64,000 nucleotides of DNA from Carallia brachiata (GCA_021464245.1 JADCRB010000036.1:4793539-4857538), one strand, 5' to 3'; counted from the first letter of the stretch, positions 35,415-47,318 are shown. A program made the numbers and translations. The notes: generated by a model not told the origin, from the sequence alone.

Positions 35415-36000
35415 TCATCCCTCTACAAGACTTAAGTATCTATGAGGGATGAACCCTTGGCTGACTCCGTAAGACCGCCAGGACCAGCGTGCATGCTCCC
35501 ATGGGCTACGGCTTTGATGAACATACCGTGGAGAGACTATTGTGGTGGAAGAACTCGGACCTGCTTCATTTGACGGCGAAGTCGTACTGGTGGGATCTAC
35601 CATCGGAACAGCAGACTGTTCTTTGGAAAAATCAGCTCTCAGTGCTGGTTTCTTCCTGCTTCTCCGATTCTGGAACCAATAAAACACATTTTTTCCTTCG
35701 ATTGCCCCGAGTGGGCGCAATCGTGAGACAAGTTGGTAAATCTGAGATGCATTAGGCATAATACCTCCATTGTTGTGGAAGACTTCCTCTAGAATTTGCA
35801 GTTGCGCCATGGTTGGTTGCCACCTTGTGCGGGGTGACCTTTCTTCTCCCTTTCTTGAGGTTCTGCAACTGGTTCCATCTTTCTTGTGGCAGAGGAGCAA
35901 AGGTCTGGTGTGGTGAAGATCGATTGAGACTGATGCTGAGTTTCAGACTCAAACCCTCCGTCGCTTTTATATTTTTGGGCCGTTCACAGTTTATACTCAT
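35415..36000 (-). pseudogene. WUSCHEL-type (WOX) homeobox ORF inside element 2
   Basis: The homeodomain frame is open from about 35900 to 35415. The homeodomain (about 35831-35646) has RTRWQPTMAQLQILEEVF (helix 1), then SQIYQLVSRLRPLGAIEG, then KNVFYWFQNRRSRKK (helix 3). The GAIEGKNVFYWFQN block is close to the WOX signature, and the spacing is longer than in ordinary 60-residue homeodomains, as in WOX proteins. After it come a Ser/Thr/Pro-rich stretch and a stop at 35415. The ATG at 36000, shared with element 1, is out of frame here because of a 2-bp deletion near 35910. With no downstream partner ATG obvious, the start is uncertain. Not antisense: same strand as gag-pol. Confidence 0.9.
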
Positions 36001-36009
36001 GCGGGCCAG

Positions 36010-36240
36010 GAGTTGGATTGGATTTTGAACTTGGTTTCTGGACTGTGTTTGGAACTTGGAATTTTTGGGTTTTGGGCTTTGGATTGATTTGGGTCGAGTG
36101 TTTGGGTTTTGGATTTGGATTTGGATTGGGTCGAGTGTTTGGGTTTGACTTTTGGATTTGGGTTGAGTGTTTGGGTTTTGGGTCGACTGGGCTCAAGTGT
36201 TTGGGTTTGGACTTTCGCTTGTTTTTCAGATCGGGACTTG
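36010..36240. repeat. Imperfect minisatellite upstream of the homeobox ORF (element 2)
   Basis: GGGTCGAGTGTTTGGGTTTT and GGATTTGGATTTGG blocks repeated with unit lengths of about 30-40 bp. The arrangement differs from element 1, so the array has been evolving since the copies separated. Confidence 0.82.
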
Positions 36241-36355
<115 letters not shown>

Positions 36356-36361
36356 ACATAT

Positions 36362-37402
36362 TTACACATAATACTGTTTCAGAAATTTACCATTGATTGG
36401 GCCGATTCGGACGCCTTCTTGGTCTGACAGCATGTAAGCGTTGTGAGTGTAGGCCTCCTGCACTAAGTATGGCCCGTCCCATTTGGAAGTAAGCTTGTCA
36501 CCAGGCCGATGCTTCATGTTGATGGGCCGTCGCACTGCAAGAACAAGGTCTCCAACTTGAAAAGATCGAGGCGGACCCTGCGGTTGAACGTGTTGGTGAG
36601 CCGGGCTTGGTAGCACTCAAGTTGCTGTTGTGCTTCGAGCCTCCTTTCATCGAGAGCTTCTAACTCATCCAGACGTAGGCGAGCATTCTCCTCCTGTGTG
36701 AGTCCTTCCAGAACAGCCATGCGCAGGGATGGAATCTGTGTTTCCAACGGCAGTATTGCTTCGACACCGTAGACAAGTGAGTATGGCGTCGCCTGTGTTG
36801 GAGTCCGGTAAGTTGTACGATACGCCCATAATGCCTCCGGAATTCTGTCATGCCAATCTCTTTTGGATTTAGAGACTACCTTCCGCAACAGGTTGCATAA
36901 GGTCTTGTTGAATGCTTCGGCCAAGCCATTTGCTGGGGCATTGTACATGGATGACTTGTACTGCTTGAACTTGAACTTCTCGCAGAGCTTGTCGATTAAG
37001 CTGTTGTAGAACTGCTTACCATTATCAGTGATGATGAATCGAGGGACTCCATAGCGATAGATCAGCTGAGTCCGGATGAAATTGGCAACATGCTCCTTCT
37101 TTACCTCTCTAAGTGGAATGGCTTCAGCCCATTTTGAGAAGTAGTCGGTTGCTGCGAGGATGTACAGGTGACCCAGGGATGACTTTGGCAAGGGCCCCAC
37201 TAAGTCGAGACCCCAAGCTTCAAAGGGCCAGGATGAGACAGTTGGATGCAGTGGCTCCGGTGGTTGATGTATGTAATTGCATGAAATTGACAAGCTTGAC
37301 AGTTTTAGCAAACTCAATTGAATCACGTACCATGGTTGGCCAGTAGTATCCCATCCTTCTGAGTTGGAAGTGCAACTTAGGCCCGATTGATGTCCGCCAC
37401 AA
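36362..37402 (-). pseudogene. Integrase, element 2 (frame broken)
   Basis: The catalytic core is intact in one frame: GLDLVGPLPKSS (D), ITDNGKQFYNS (D) and NGLAEAFNKTL (E), then LWAYRTTYRTPTQATPYSLV. The C-terminal SFQVGDLVLAVRRPIN and SKWDGPYLVQEAY blocks are in a second frame (36616-36362). The zinc-finger part is disrupted near 37300, where the CQACQ motif of element 1 is lost by a frameshift. Confidence 0.92.
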
Positions 37403-37689
37403 ACACCAGAATGTGCTTCAGTGAGAGCCTGTTTTGCCTCTTCATTGCTAGGCAGCGAAGTAAAACTCCATCAAAAGACCTTCGATACAGAGCATCCTTG
37501 AGATATATGAAGCGGGGAGCTCGTCGTTGAATTTCTGTCTTATGACGACGATCTTCGGCAGCTTCCCGTGCTGTAGGTAGTCAATGATTGGTTGGCGCCA
37601 ATCCTCGTCCTCCGCGAGACGTACAGATACAGCGTTGGCTGCTGTAGTTTCTTCATCATCCTTTGTGGCACTATCCATTTCTGGCATAC

Positions 37690-38097
37690 GGCAACAACTG
37701 TAGCCTGGATTTCTGACTTTGCAAGAGAAGTGGCCAGGTTAGCCAACGCGTCTGCCTGAGTGTTTTCTCGTCGAGGCACATGCTCCAAGGTGATGCTTTC
37801 AAATTCATCCATTAGCTGTCGAGCACGTTGATGGTAAGGCGCAAGGTCCTCTTTCTTCACGTCATACAATCCTGTAAGTTGGTTGATGACGAGCTGGGAA
37901 TCTCCATGGACTTCTATAGTTGGAATCTTCATATCGACAGCCATTTGAAGACCAATGATCAAAGCCTGGTATTCAGCAACATTATTTGAACATAACTCAC
38001 CGAGAATGATAGCATATGGTAGTATTTGTCGTTGAGGAGTGACAAACACTATGCCGGCACCAGCACCATCACGCCTTGCTGCACCATCAAAGAACAT
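37690..38097 (-). CDS. Second RNase H domain (aRH), element 2
   Basis: FFDGAARRDGAGAG, NNVAEYQALI, HGDSQLVINQL and ENTQADALANL give the four acidic positions in order, all present. It is continuous in frame with the preceding connector, which includes the SDWEFTDDLPDEEVFYIE linker. Tat-lineage hallmark. Confidence 0.9.
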
Positions 38098-38258
38098 CGT
38101 CCATGGTGGCAGTGTCTCAATGTAAAAGACCTCTTCATCTGGAAGATCATCTGTGAACTCCCAATCTGACGGAACAGGGTGATCTGCAAGGAAGTCTGCT
38201 AGAGCTTGTCCTTTGACTGCTTTTTGAGGCACGTAGACAATGTCGTAGCTTTGTAGGA

Positions 38259-39935
38259 TTACTGCCCACTTGGCAAGTCGTCCTGACAAGATTGGTCTAG
38301 ATAAGATATATTTGACAGGATCAGCTCTGGCAATGAGACGTACCGTGTGAGCTGCATGTAGTGCCTCAGCTTGTCAATGGCAAAGAACAGTGCTAGACAT
38401 GTCTTTTCAATGGGCGAATAACTCAGCTCCGGACCGTTTAGTGTTCTGCTCAAGTAGTACAGGGCAACTTCCTTTCCCTGCTCGTTTTCCTGTGCAAGCA
38501 AGGCTCCCAAAGATCTTTCCTGCGCTGCAATGTAGAGAATCAACGACTTTCCTTGAATTGGAGCACCTAGGACGGTGGATTGGAAAGGTACTTCTTTATG
38601 CTCTCAAAGGCTTTGCTGCAAGCTTCGTCCCACTCGAAGTTGACATCCTTCTTCATCAACCGATGGAAAGGTTGACATCTCCCAGCTAAATTGGAGATGA
38701 AACGGCGAATGTAGGCCAGCTTTCCTTGTAGACTTCGCAGCTCGTGCAGGTTTTTAGGTTCAGGCATCTTTTGAATTGCCTCAACCTTTGACTGATCAAC
38801 TTCGATTCCACGATGGCGCACCACGAACCCAAGAAACTTTCCTGATGTGACACCGAATGCGCACTTGAGAGGGTTCATTTTGAGCTGATGCCTCCGAAGT
38901 CTTTCGAACACTGTCTTGAGATCCTCGAGGTGGTCTTTGCGCTTCTTAGTCTTTACAACTAAGTCATCAACATAACATTCTACAATCTTGTGCAGCATGT
39001 CATCAAAAATTTTTTGCATAGCACGTTGATAAGTGGCGCCAGCATTTTTCAATCCAAACGGCATAACTTTGTAGCAGTATATACCTTTTGGGGTGCGGAA
39101 TGCTGTCAACTCCTCGTCTTCTGGTGCCATTCTGATTTGGTTATAGCCTGAAGAACCATCCATGAAGACAATGCTTCGTGACCCGTTGTTGCATCGACTG
39201 TGATCTCCGTTATGGGCAACGGAAAGTCATCTTTCGGGCAGGCCTTGTTAAGATCTCGAAAATCAACACATACCCTCAACTGTCCATTCTTCTTTCTTAC
39301 CGGGACAATGTTGGCAATCCACGTTGGGTAGGTGACCTCTCGGATGAAGCCGCATTGATCAGCTTGTTCACCTCCTCCTCGATTTGTGGAATGAGTTCCG
39401 GGCGGAACCGTCGTTGTGGCTGCTTGACAGAACGGACACCCTTCTTTACTGCTAGACGATGCACCGCAATTTTTGGGTCAAGTCCAGGCATTTCTTTGTA
39501 ACTCCATGCGAACACGTCCCTGTATTGACTTAATACCTGAACATATTCTTGCTCTTCTTCTGCAGTAAGTAAAGCACTTACAAATGTAGGTCGAGGATCT
39601 TCCGGAGAGCCAAGATTGACCTCCTTGAGTTCATCAACAGTTGCTTGGCCACCATCTTCAAGTTCCGGGGGAGCCTCCTTCACTTCACCATCTGATGAGT
39701 CGGAATCAGCCTCCTCGCTAATTGTGACATGAAATGCAGAACCTCTGACTTCACCTTCTTTGTTTGACTGGATAAGCCTGTCTTGTTTGGTGGTGGTGGT
39801 GATGGCACGTGCATCAGCTGCTCGGCTTCGGCTCTTTAGCGTGATCCGCACAGGTGACTTCTCCTGATAACCTAAGCCAGGTCGGGACTGTGATGTTTGA
39901 GAAGCGGCGCCATGTGTGGACGGCAGCATACCCAT
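38259..39935 (-). pseudogene. Reverse transcriptase and first RNase H, element 2 (frame broken)
   Basis: Frames at 39935-39297 (VFAWSYKEMPGLDP, RRFRPELIPQIEEEV), 39163-38567 (MDGSSGYNQIRMAP, YKVMPFGLKNAGATYQ, ECYVDDLVVK) and 38543-38259 (LYIAAQERSLGALLA, IEKTCLAL). The RT catalytic YVDD is intact. The first RNase H lacks its first Asp as in element 1, so this is a family trait and not a local mutation. Confidence 0.93.
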
Positions 39936-40160
39936 TGTGCTCGGGTTTGAAAGTCATAGCCCGCCTTTGCCAAAAGCTTGTATGCATTAGGATCAAATCC
40001 TTCATGTGTTCTTCTTTCTGGAAGTGAGCCGCCTTCGACTGCCCCCGTGTGTGGTTTGACGAAGCCTTTTAATGGTTTTGAAGACAAAACCGGCTCAATC
40101 TTTGGTATCGGCAGAGTGTAAGTCTCCTTCAGGTTGTGCAGCTCCTTTATTTTGGGTTGG

Positions 40161-40922
40161 CTATGACCTTGCTCCTGTTGACCTTCTGAGCGTCGTGACT
40201 TTGGCACATAGCGTAGGACTGGAGTGGAGCTTGAAGATGCAACATCCTTCGGACGAGTTCAGCAGGCTGTGGCAGCTTTTCATTTGTTGGAGCCTGGGTT
40301 GGCATTGGCAGGTTCTTCGACAGCTTTTCCCTTTTTGTGGATGCCCCCAGTCCAAGTAGCTTTTGATGGAATGATCTCCGGATTGTCTGTGTCGGTAGAA
40401 GACTGCATCCGCCAAATGTGATTCAGCATCATCGAACGGCTTTAAGTCAGCATTGACCTTTTGAACGCCACCATTGTAGTACTTGAAGCACTGATGCAGG
40501 CTTGAGAGCACAACTCCATTTCCATGAATCCACGGTCGTCCTAGCAACATCTTATATGTGGTACGTGCATCAATCACGTGAAATAGAGTGCTAGAAGTGA
40601 GATTACCGATAGTTAGCTCCAAGCGAATCATCCCAATTGCTTTCTGTCCTCCTTGATTAAAGCCATGAATCATCAAGCGGCTGTCTGATAATTCATCAAT
40701 GCCGATGCCGAGCTCCTTTATGGTGGATTTTGGGATAATATTGACTGCTGAGCCATCGTCGATCAGAATACGTCGGACCTTCTGTTCTTTCACATAGCCT
40801 GATACATACAGCGGCCGATTGTGGGGTTTGGACCCCAGCAGGAGATCCTCATCTGAAAATGAGATAGCAGAGTAACATCCGACGTGATTTTGGGCCGTGT
40901 TGCTCCGCTGAGTTAGAATCAT
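40161..40922 (-). CDS. Aspartic protease region, element 2
   Basis: One open frame covers RRILIDDGSAVNIIPKSTI (active site), the RLMIHGFNQGGQKAIGMIRL core and TYKMLLGRPWIHGNG. The upstream GCYSAISFSDEDLLLGSKPH stretch is typical of Tat elements. Probably part of a gag-pol polyprotein; it starts here only because a frameshift separates it from gag at about 40920. Confidence 0.87.
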   Translation of the reverse strand: MILTQRSNTAQNHVGCYSAISFSDEDLLLGSKPHNRPLYVSGYVKEQKVRRILIDDGSAVNIIPKSTIKELGIGIDELSDSRLMIHGFNQGGQKAIGMIRLELTIGNLTSSTLFHVIDARTTYKMLLGRPWIHGNGVVLSSLHQCFKYYNGGVQKVNADLKPFDDAESHLADAVFYRHRQSGDHSIKSYLDWGHPQKGKSCRRTCQCQPRLQQMKSCHSLLNSSEGCCIFKLHSSPTLCAKVTTLRRSTGARS

Positions 40923-41329
40923 TTGATGGCTGATTCAGCTGAGGTCTGGAGAGTATTGCTGACTTGATTTTGCCACACTTCTGTTGATTGCAAAGCTATA
41001 AACAGCTGAGGGTTAGCGAGAAGGGTTTGGAGAGCTTCATATACCTTCTCCGTTGTCGACTTTTTGTTGTCGAGCGGCTCCTCCTTACGGTGTGTCACCT
41101 CTTCTGATGGTTTTGAAGTGATGGTGGTCTGGTTTGCCGAGGTTATGCCTTCCTGGTCCAGAATGATTTTATTCTGGCTTTTGAGCTTCATGATTAGCTC
41201 CTTCAGGACGAAACACTTCTCGGTTGGATGACTTACTATCCGGTGATATTTGCAGAATCTCGGATCGCTGACTCGATCCTTTTCATTCGGCCGCTTGCAC
41301 TCTGGGAGTTCGATCAGCTTCGCCTCCAA
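40919..41329 (-). CDS. Gag C-terminal Cys/His region, element 2
   Basis: Contains DPRFCKYHRIVSHPTEKCFV, a CX2H...H...C arrangement that replaces the classic zinc knuckle in Tat-type elements, followed by a charged linker. The frame meets the protease frame with a shift. Confidence 0.8.
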   Translation of the reverse strand: MEAKLIELPECKRPNEKDRVSDPRFCKYHRIVSHPTEKCFVLKELIMKLKSQNKIILDQEGITSANQTTITSKPSEEVTHRKEEPLDNKKSTTEKVYEALQTLLANPQLFIALQSTEVWQNQVSNTLQTSAESAIK

Positions 41330-41498
41330 GAGTTGTCAAGAATGTCGGGGACGTCTGAGTCGGGGAATGGATACTGCTTCTGCTCCAACTCTCGCAATGT
41401 CACCTTCCGCCTTTCCTGTTGTTTTGGCTGAGTTATTTGGGTCGGAGGATTTACCTTAGCTTTGGCGCCCACTTTTACTGGTGCGGCTTCAACAGTCA

Positions 41499-42796
41499 TC
41501 ACTTCTTTCCTTTTCCGGAGCTGTTGGGTTTCTTAATCTCCCTTCTGCCCCCTTGCTGGTCCAACTGGATGGGAACCGTGCCTCCGGAAGTCTGGATGCT
41601 TATCTCCATATCATGTGCGCGGGTCGCCAGTTCTTCGAAGTTCGGGGTTTGACACCCTGCAGGATGTATAACAGCTCCCAATGCATTCCCTGGATGCACA
41701 TCTCCACGGCAGAAGTCTCCGTCAGGCGATCTTTGCAGTCCAAGCTGAGGGCACGCCATCTGTTGATGTATTCGACAACGGGCTCTCCTTTCCTTTGTTT
41801 GGTGCTGGTAAGCTCCATCATACTTACCGTCCTTCGAGTGCTGAAAAATCTGTTGAGGAACTCTCGTTGTAGCTGTTCCCAACTGTCGATCGATTCTGGT
41901 TCAAGATTTATGAACCAGGTGAAAGCGGTCTCCCTGAGTGAACGAACAAACTGCTTCACCAAGAGATCTCCATAAGTCCCTGCGTTGTTGCAGGTTTCAA
42001 CGAAGTGGGCGATGTGCTGTTTGGGATCGCCTCGTCCGTCGAATTGTTGAAATTTGGGCGGCTGGTAGCCCAAGGGCATGTTGAGACTTTCGATCCGTCT
42101 GGTGTACGGTTTGACGTACATCTGTGATCCTTGGAAGGATGTAGCTTGTTGCAGTCGGATCGTATTGGCTATCATTTCCTGCAATTGTTGAACAGATAGC
42201 GAAGCTACAGAATTTGAGGGTGGCAGCTGTGTAGAACTACCTGGTCGCTTTTCTGCAGGGAAGACGTCGGCTGGTGTGGCTTCTGGAGTGAAACCGGGTG
42301 GATATGGTTGCTCCTCGCGGATTTCGGGATCAACTTGGATCGGGGCTTTTCCTTTGAGAGCGCGATCTGTTGATCTTTTTCCTCCACGACTCTGATCAGC
42401 TGCAAAATTTTGTTCTCCAATTCTGAAATTCTTTCCTCTTGCTGGTTGTGTTGGTCATCATGACGGCAACAGATGAGGCTCCGGGAAAGACTGGGGGAGA
42501 AATCTTCTGATTCTCTGTTGTCTGAATGAGTTGGATTTTTGAGCAGGCTTCGTCGTGTTGCCCCCGACTTCGATCGGGGTGGGTGATCGACTCCTCCATG
42601 CGGCAAGAGAGTCAGGGGAGAGATCCTGTTGTGCAGCTGTGGACTCTCCATTTCGAATTTTGTCGGGTTTGGACGGCAAGAAATTGTGTCCGTCCCCGGG
42701 TTTCTGGACCTGCGTACCCAGGTAGGGTAGTTGATGCAGGCAATGGAGCCGTTGCCTTCTTTTTGTGGCAGCAGTTGTACTCCTTTTCGGTGCCAT
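41499..42796 (-). pseudogene. Gag polyprotein, element 2 (N-terminus shifted)
   Basis: Starts MAPKRSTTAATK at 42796, then shifts frame. The gag domain itself is one good frame, 42184-41600: PPKFQQFDGRGDPKQHIAHF, AFTWFINLEPESIDSWEQL, EFLNRFFSTRR and QRKGEPVVEYINRW. These are the standard motifs of the plant retrotransposon gag family. It forms the particle that packages element RNA. Confidence 0.9.
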
Positions 42797-42817
42797 TTGA
42801 TGTGCTGAACACCTGTA

Positions 42818-42994
42818 AAATTTTTTTTTTTTTTTTTTTTTTACTTTTTTTTTTTACTTTTTTTCTTTTTACTTTTTTTTTTTTACTTTTTTTACTTTTT
42901 TTTTTACTTTTTTTTTTTACTTTTTACTTTTTTTTTTTACTTTTTTTTTTTTTTTTTCTTTTTTTTTTTCTCGGCTCCCCTTTTACCTCTTTTT
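42818..42994. repeat. T-rich low-complexity leader tract, element 2
   Basis: T runs with interspersed TTTTTAC units between primer-binding site and gag. Longer than the counterpart in element 1. Confidence 0.85.
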
Positions 42995-43029
42995 TTTTTT
43001 TTAAGGAACAAGAGATGGGAGGTGAAGAT

Positions 43030-43047
43030 GTCCCACCGAGCGTGCCA
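43030..43047 (-). other. Primer-binding site, element 2
   Basis: TGGCACGCTCGGTGGGAC on the sense strand, six bases after the 5' LTR. Complementary to a tRNA 3' end that I have not identified. Confidence 0.82.
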
Positions 43048-43053
43048 AAAATT

Positions 43054-43834
43054 TGTAAAGCGTAAATTTCGAGCTAAAACAATTAAACTCGAAAATACAA
43101 AAATAAATTACAAATAAAAATTTAAAATAAAAGAAAATTTACGTGGGGTCGATCTCCGTAGATCCTCCGATTAGTGTTCCTTTTTTGACTCCGTCAAGGG
43201 CTGCACGAGCTTGATCTTGACAGAAATAATTCCACAGCTTTTTCTTGAACTGGGTAGACTGAAACCGGATCTGATTTGGACGTTTTGACTACGGTTAGAA
43301 CCGCAGAGACTGATCTGAGCCGATCTGACTTAATTTCACCGAGGGTCGAAGAGACTTGTTCTCGGATGAGCTGCCTGGATTTTGCTGAGGGCCGTATGAG
43401 GCTTAATCCCAGCCGGATTTGTAGTAATTTGATATTTTTAACTATATTCTCAGAAATTCAGATCTAGAACGATCCAAGAATATAAATTTAAAAATAACTT
43501 TAGAAATGGAAACAGCAAATTTTTTGGGCTTTACCCTTGAAATATCTCTCAAAACGGAGTTAGGAGAGTATACTGCTAAGTAAAAGCACGTAAGAAAAGG
43601 AGAAATTTTCTTGAGAGATTTTCAAAATTTTCTTTTTCTCTCAAATTCTCTGAATTTTTCTGTTTACAGATTTGCTGAATGTGTTTTGAACTGGGGGGCA
43701 GGGGCCTATTTATAGGGTTCCTTTCCTATGTGAACATTACATGGGAAAGAAATCTTTTTAATTTAATTTTTCTTTGGCCGGCGTTGCTGATTTTGACTTT
43801 TTTTTTTTTTTTTTCTTTAAAAATGATGTTTACA
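43054..43834 (-). repeat. Element 2, 5' LTR with promoter
   Basis: TATAAATA at 43714-43707 on the sense strand. The short CACATG palindrome upstream carries two changes, and the longer U3 palindrome has lost one arm (near 43783-43795), in contrast to the 3' LTR at 34122-34937. Confidence 0.93.
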
Positions 43835-43987
43835 AGAAATTCACTTAAAAACATTGATACAATAAATTTTACATTAAGAAGTAACATAAAACGCACAGAG
43901 CGCTGCATGAAACTTTGAAGGAACTCCGCATTCGTGCATTTATTTCCTTAGTACGAACATATAGTGGAGATCTGAAGGTTATTAACC

Positions 43988-44622
43988 TTAAATTCCTGGG
44001 GTGCCCTTAATGCAAACCCATTGACCAATAAAGAGGTTGTCGCAGTCAATATTTGGATTGATTCCATAAAATGCTGCAAGCGACCCCGCATTATTAATTG
44101 CAACGTCGTAGCAGATGTCTCCTCTCTTTATTCCAATCGCCTGGCTACAGGTAGCGCTAACACCGTCTTTAATTCCTGGTGTTGGTGGCCTTGCACTTGC
44201 AGCTCCAACTGAACATTCATATCAACACTAAATTAATTAACAATAATAGCCAAACAAAAATAATAAAAACTCTTTAAAACCAAATTAAGATCACATTACT
44301 AAAGTTTTTCGACTTATAACTAACGTTGTTGAAGTATAAAGTCATAGTTTAATAAAATGTATATATCTAACGTGACTTATAATACTTTTAGTATTTTTAC
44401 AAACTTAAAATTTTTAAGTGAATTTAAGATTTTAAAATTTCATTTGATAAAATTCAGGAAGTTCTAAGCCATACATTTTGCCGGTGCAAGCTCAAAAATC
44501 CCATCCTAGCTAGTATCTAAAGTATATATATGTTGCAACTGACCTGGGCTGATCAATTCATTTTCGAAAATGCAGACAATGAGAAGAAAAGCGAGAACTG
44601 TTTTGGTGTTAGCAGCAGCCAT
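43988..44622 (-). CDS. Small secreted LysM-domain protein, intact, two exons
   Basis: LysM domains bind N-acetylglucosamine polymers such as chitin or peptidoglycan; small plant LysM proteins of this kind are secreted. Exon 1 is 44622-44544 (26 codons plus 1 nt, donor GTCAGT), exon 2 is 44208-43988 (acceptor TTCAG). The product is 99 residues. MAAANTKTVLAFLLIVCIF is a signal peptide. The single LysM reads CSQAIGIKRGDICYDVAINN then FYGINPNIDCDNLFIGQWVC, with the GD.C, NP.I.C and L..GQW.C motifs of the plant family. The four Cys can pair. Splice phase, start, stop and TATA box all agree, so I consider it functional. The exons were too short to appear as long ORFs. Confidence 0.92.
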
Positions 44623-44726
44623 AAGTATCGCAGGTGAAGCGCTGTTTATTATCTTTCTGTAATGCTAGTCCGTTTGTTGGAGCTCTTTGTTCTTCCTGAT
44701 GAGAAACTTCACTTAATCTCGCACCC

Positions 44727-44734
44727 ATATATAG
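44727..44734 (-). promoter_or_regulatory. TATA box of the LysM gene
   Basis: CTATATAT on the minus strand, about 105 nt upstream of the ATG. The 5' leader GTTTCTCATCAGGAAGAA is shared with the pseudogene copy at 47.8 kb. Confidence 0.7.
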
Positions 44735-47318
44735 CGAAAAACGTAATGCACGAGACAAATCAATTCGTGGGGTCAGAAGCATTCTATTTTTAGAACATAT
44801 AGAGCCGGCCAAATTAATTTTGCACATCGTTTTTTCAGTTTGTCCTTTATAAACGTTGGACACCTCACAATCACAAAGAATGTTTTTTCTTTTTTCCAAA
44901 GAATTTTAAAAGCCTATATAATAGTTGTGAACGATAAAATAAATTTATTTAATAATCCAACTATTTTACTTTTTCCTAAATTTTTAGTAACTTGTTACTT
45001 AACCGTGCAAAAATTACATAAAACATTTTCAATTTAAATAACATTAAGTTTCACTTAAATGGTTACTCAAATCAAATATTTTTTTTATGCAAATCTTGCC
45101 TACTAATATCTTCATAAAATATCCCTGTACTAGAACTTAACTCGTTCAAATAAAAACAGTTAAAGGGAAAAGGAGGATACTCAAATGGTTAGGAGTTCCA
45201 ATTTGTGTTCTTACTTAATTAGAGGATACATACATAGGAGTTTGAGTAATTTTTTTTAGTAAAAGATTTTAATATCAAAATGAGACAAACAAATGGCATC
45301 GTAAGTTCACTCAATTAAAACCTCTGCAAAATGGTGCTTTTTTATTGTTATTATTTTTTTTTTTTATCAAAGTTCAAATATGGTTTCGTTGGAATTAGAG
45401 AAGTAATTTTCATCGTACAAACAAGGATGAGCATTTCGCACATTGTGTCGTTCCCCAACGTTAAGATAAAAGACAAGATCGAGAATATGCCACCTAGGAA
45501 ACTCCTGTATGATGCACGTTTTCTTTTTAAAGAAGTATATAATTATTTATTTTTTGGCACAGCTAATACTTTTGTTCATGACATCTTGTTGTCAAAGGAA
45601 AAAATACCGCAGGAAAAACAAGAACGCAGCTGCGGAGGTTATCCTAACCATAAGGGCAAACTTGAAAAGGAGCCAATTTAAGAAGCAAAATTGATGATAA
45701 TGGCATTCAAACCAAATGGAGATCAGTCGAAGAATTGAGGACTTTCCTTCAGTCGAGTTTAAAAGACATAAAACTACTTTAAAAAGTTATTAGATTGATG
45801 AGAAAATTATGAGAAAAAAAATGATGAAAAAATGATGGAAAAGAACATTTAAAAAAAATTGTAAAAAAAAAGTTGTGAGAAAAAGAGTTATTACATTATG
45901 ATAAAGTTGCAAAAAGAAATTTAAGAAAATAATAAGTAATAGTGATATTCTTTTATTTTTTTCTTTTCTCATGGTTTTCTAACTTAACCAAACAGAGCAT
46001 CAAAGTTATATACCTACAATTAGTTTGGTCCAGTTTTCAACTCACAAAAAAAAAAAAAAAAAAAAACTCTTGGAAAAGAACAATTTTAAAATTTTTTAAT
46101 AACTAATCCATGACCCCTTGAACATGGTCGTGTTTCATTGAATTTGAATTTTGACGGTTTAGTGTGAGTAATAAAAACTTAGACTGAGATTTGCGTATTC
46201 GAATTTTAGATTTTACTTATAATTAAAAACTCTCTTGCAACCAATTGGACTAACTTATCGGAATATATATATTTATGATCTTTTTTTTTTCATCAATTAA
46301 TTAACCAAGCATATGTACCGAAAGGAAATGTTTTCTTTCTTATGTCTTAATCAAAGGTTCTATTGTCAAAATTTCCTCAATTTTTAATGTTTGGGATGAG
46401 GGAGAATGGGAAAGAGAGTGAAAAGGGGTGAGAGACAGGAAGGATGAGAGAGAAAAGAGTGAAAAGGAAGACGAAGAGAAAGAGAGAGAGAGTAGGAGAG
46501 AGAGAGGGGCGGCAGAGAGAAGCAACAGAGAGAAGGAATTCTTTTATAATATATGTACCTAACATAAAAAATATTTTTTAAAAAAAAATTTCGATGCCAA
46601 CCAAACAACAAATTTAATAATTTATTCTTTTAAAAAAATATATTTTCACTTAGAAATTATTTTCTACAACAAACTAGCCTCAAATGTCAATTTTCAAATA
46701 TATATATATCTATATATATATATATATATATATAGTTTTTTCAGTGGACAATTAACACAATTGGTTAAAGTCTGAACAGAAAGCCTACCAAAAAAAAAAA
46801 GCCCCGTCTGAAACGAAAGACACCATCTGATGCGAACTTGCCGATGTACCGCATCAGTTTTAAAGCAATAATACATACGAAAAAGTTTTAGGATTACAGA
46901 TTATTGAGAACATTGATATTTTTTGGATGCTAAATTTAGTGTTTGGATACTACCACATATAATATGGACATGCTACGGAATCCAGAATGGCATTTGCTTT
47001 CCCATTGCAAAGGCAGGTAGGCTTACATAACACCGAAACTCTGAAAGGTGCTAATATAACTGAAAATTAACTTGAGAACATTAATATTTTTTCATTTTTG
47101 TTAAAAAGTAATTCACGTACAAACAACTACACGAAGACTTTATTATTATTTATTTTATAAATCCAGATCCAAGATTTGAACCTGATGCTAAAACCAGAGT
47201 CAAGCTACCCTTTTATTAGACTATGCCACTAACGGAAAGTACATGATAACTTTGCAATCAAACTCCTTATTCATGACCATATTTCCTTAATGCGCACGGA
47301 GCCGAACTTCAAGCAACC
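44735..47318. other. Intergenic DNA between the two LysM copies
   Basis: AT-rich. Contains a purine-rich tract (about 46390-46530), an (AT)n run (46702-46732), a polyA run near 46045 and a possible tRNA-derived stretch near 47165-47230 (GATTTGAACC followed by ACTATGCCACTAA). No gene recognised; the ORF at 45331-45681 has no similarity I know. Confidence 0.55.
46390..46530. repeat. Purine-rich GA/GAAA simple repeat
   Basis: About 140 bp of nearly pure purine on the plus strand (GAGAGA, GAAAGAG, GGAAGG). It yields long Ser/Leu-rich ORFs on the other strand, which are artefacts. Confidence 0.85.

Noticed and set aside
45331..45681. 116-codon plus-strand ORF
   Set aside because: No recognisable domain, low-complexity start, no splice or promoter support.
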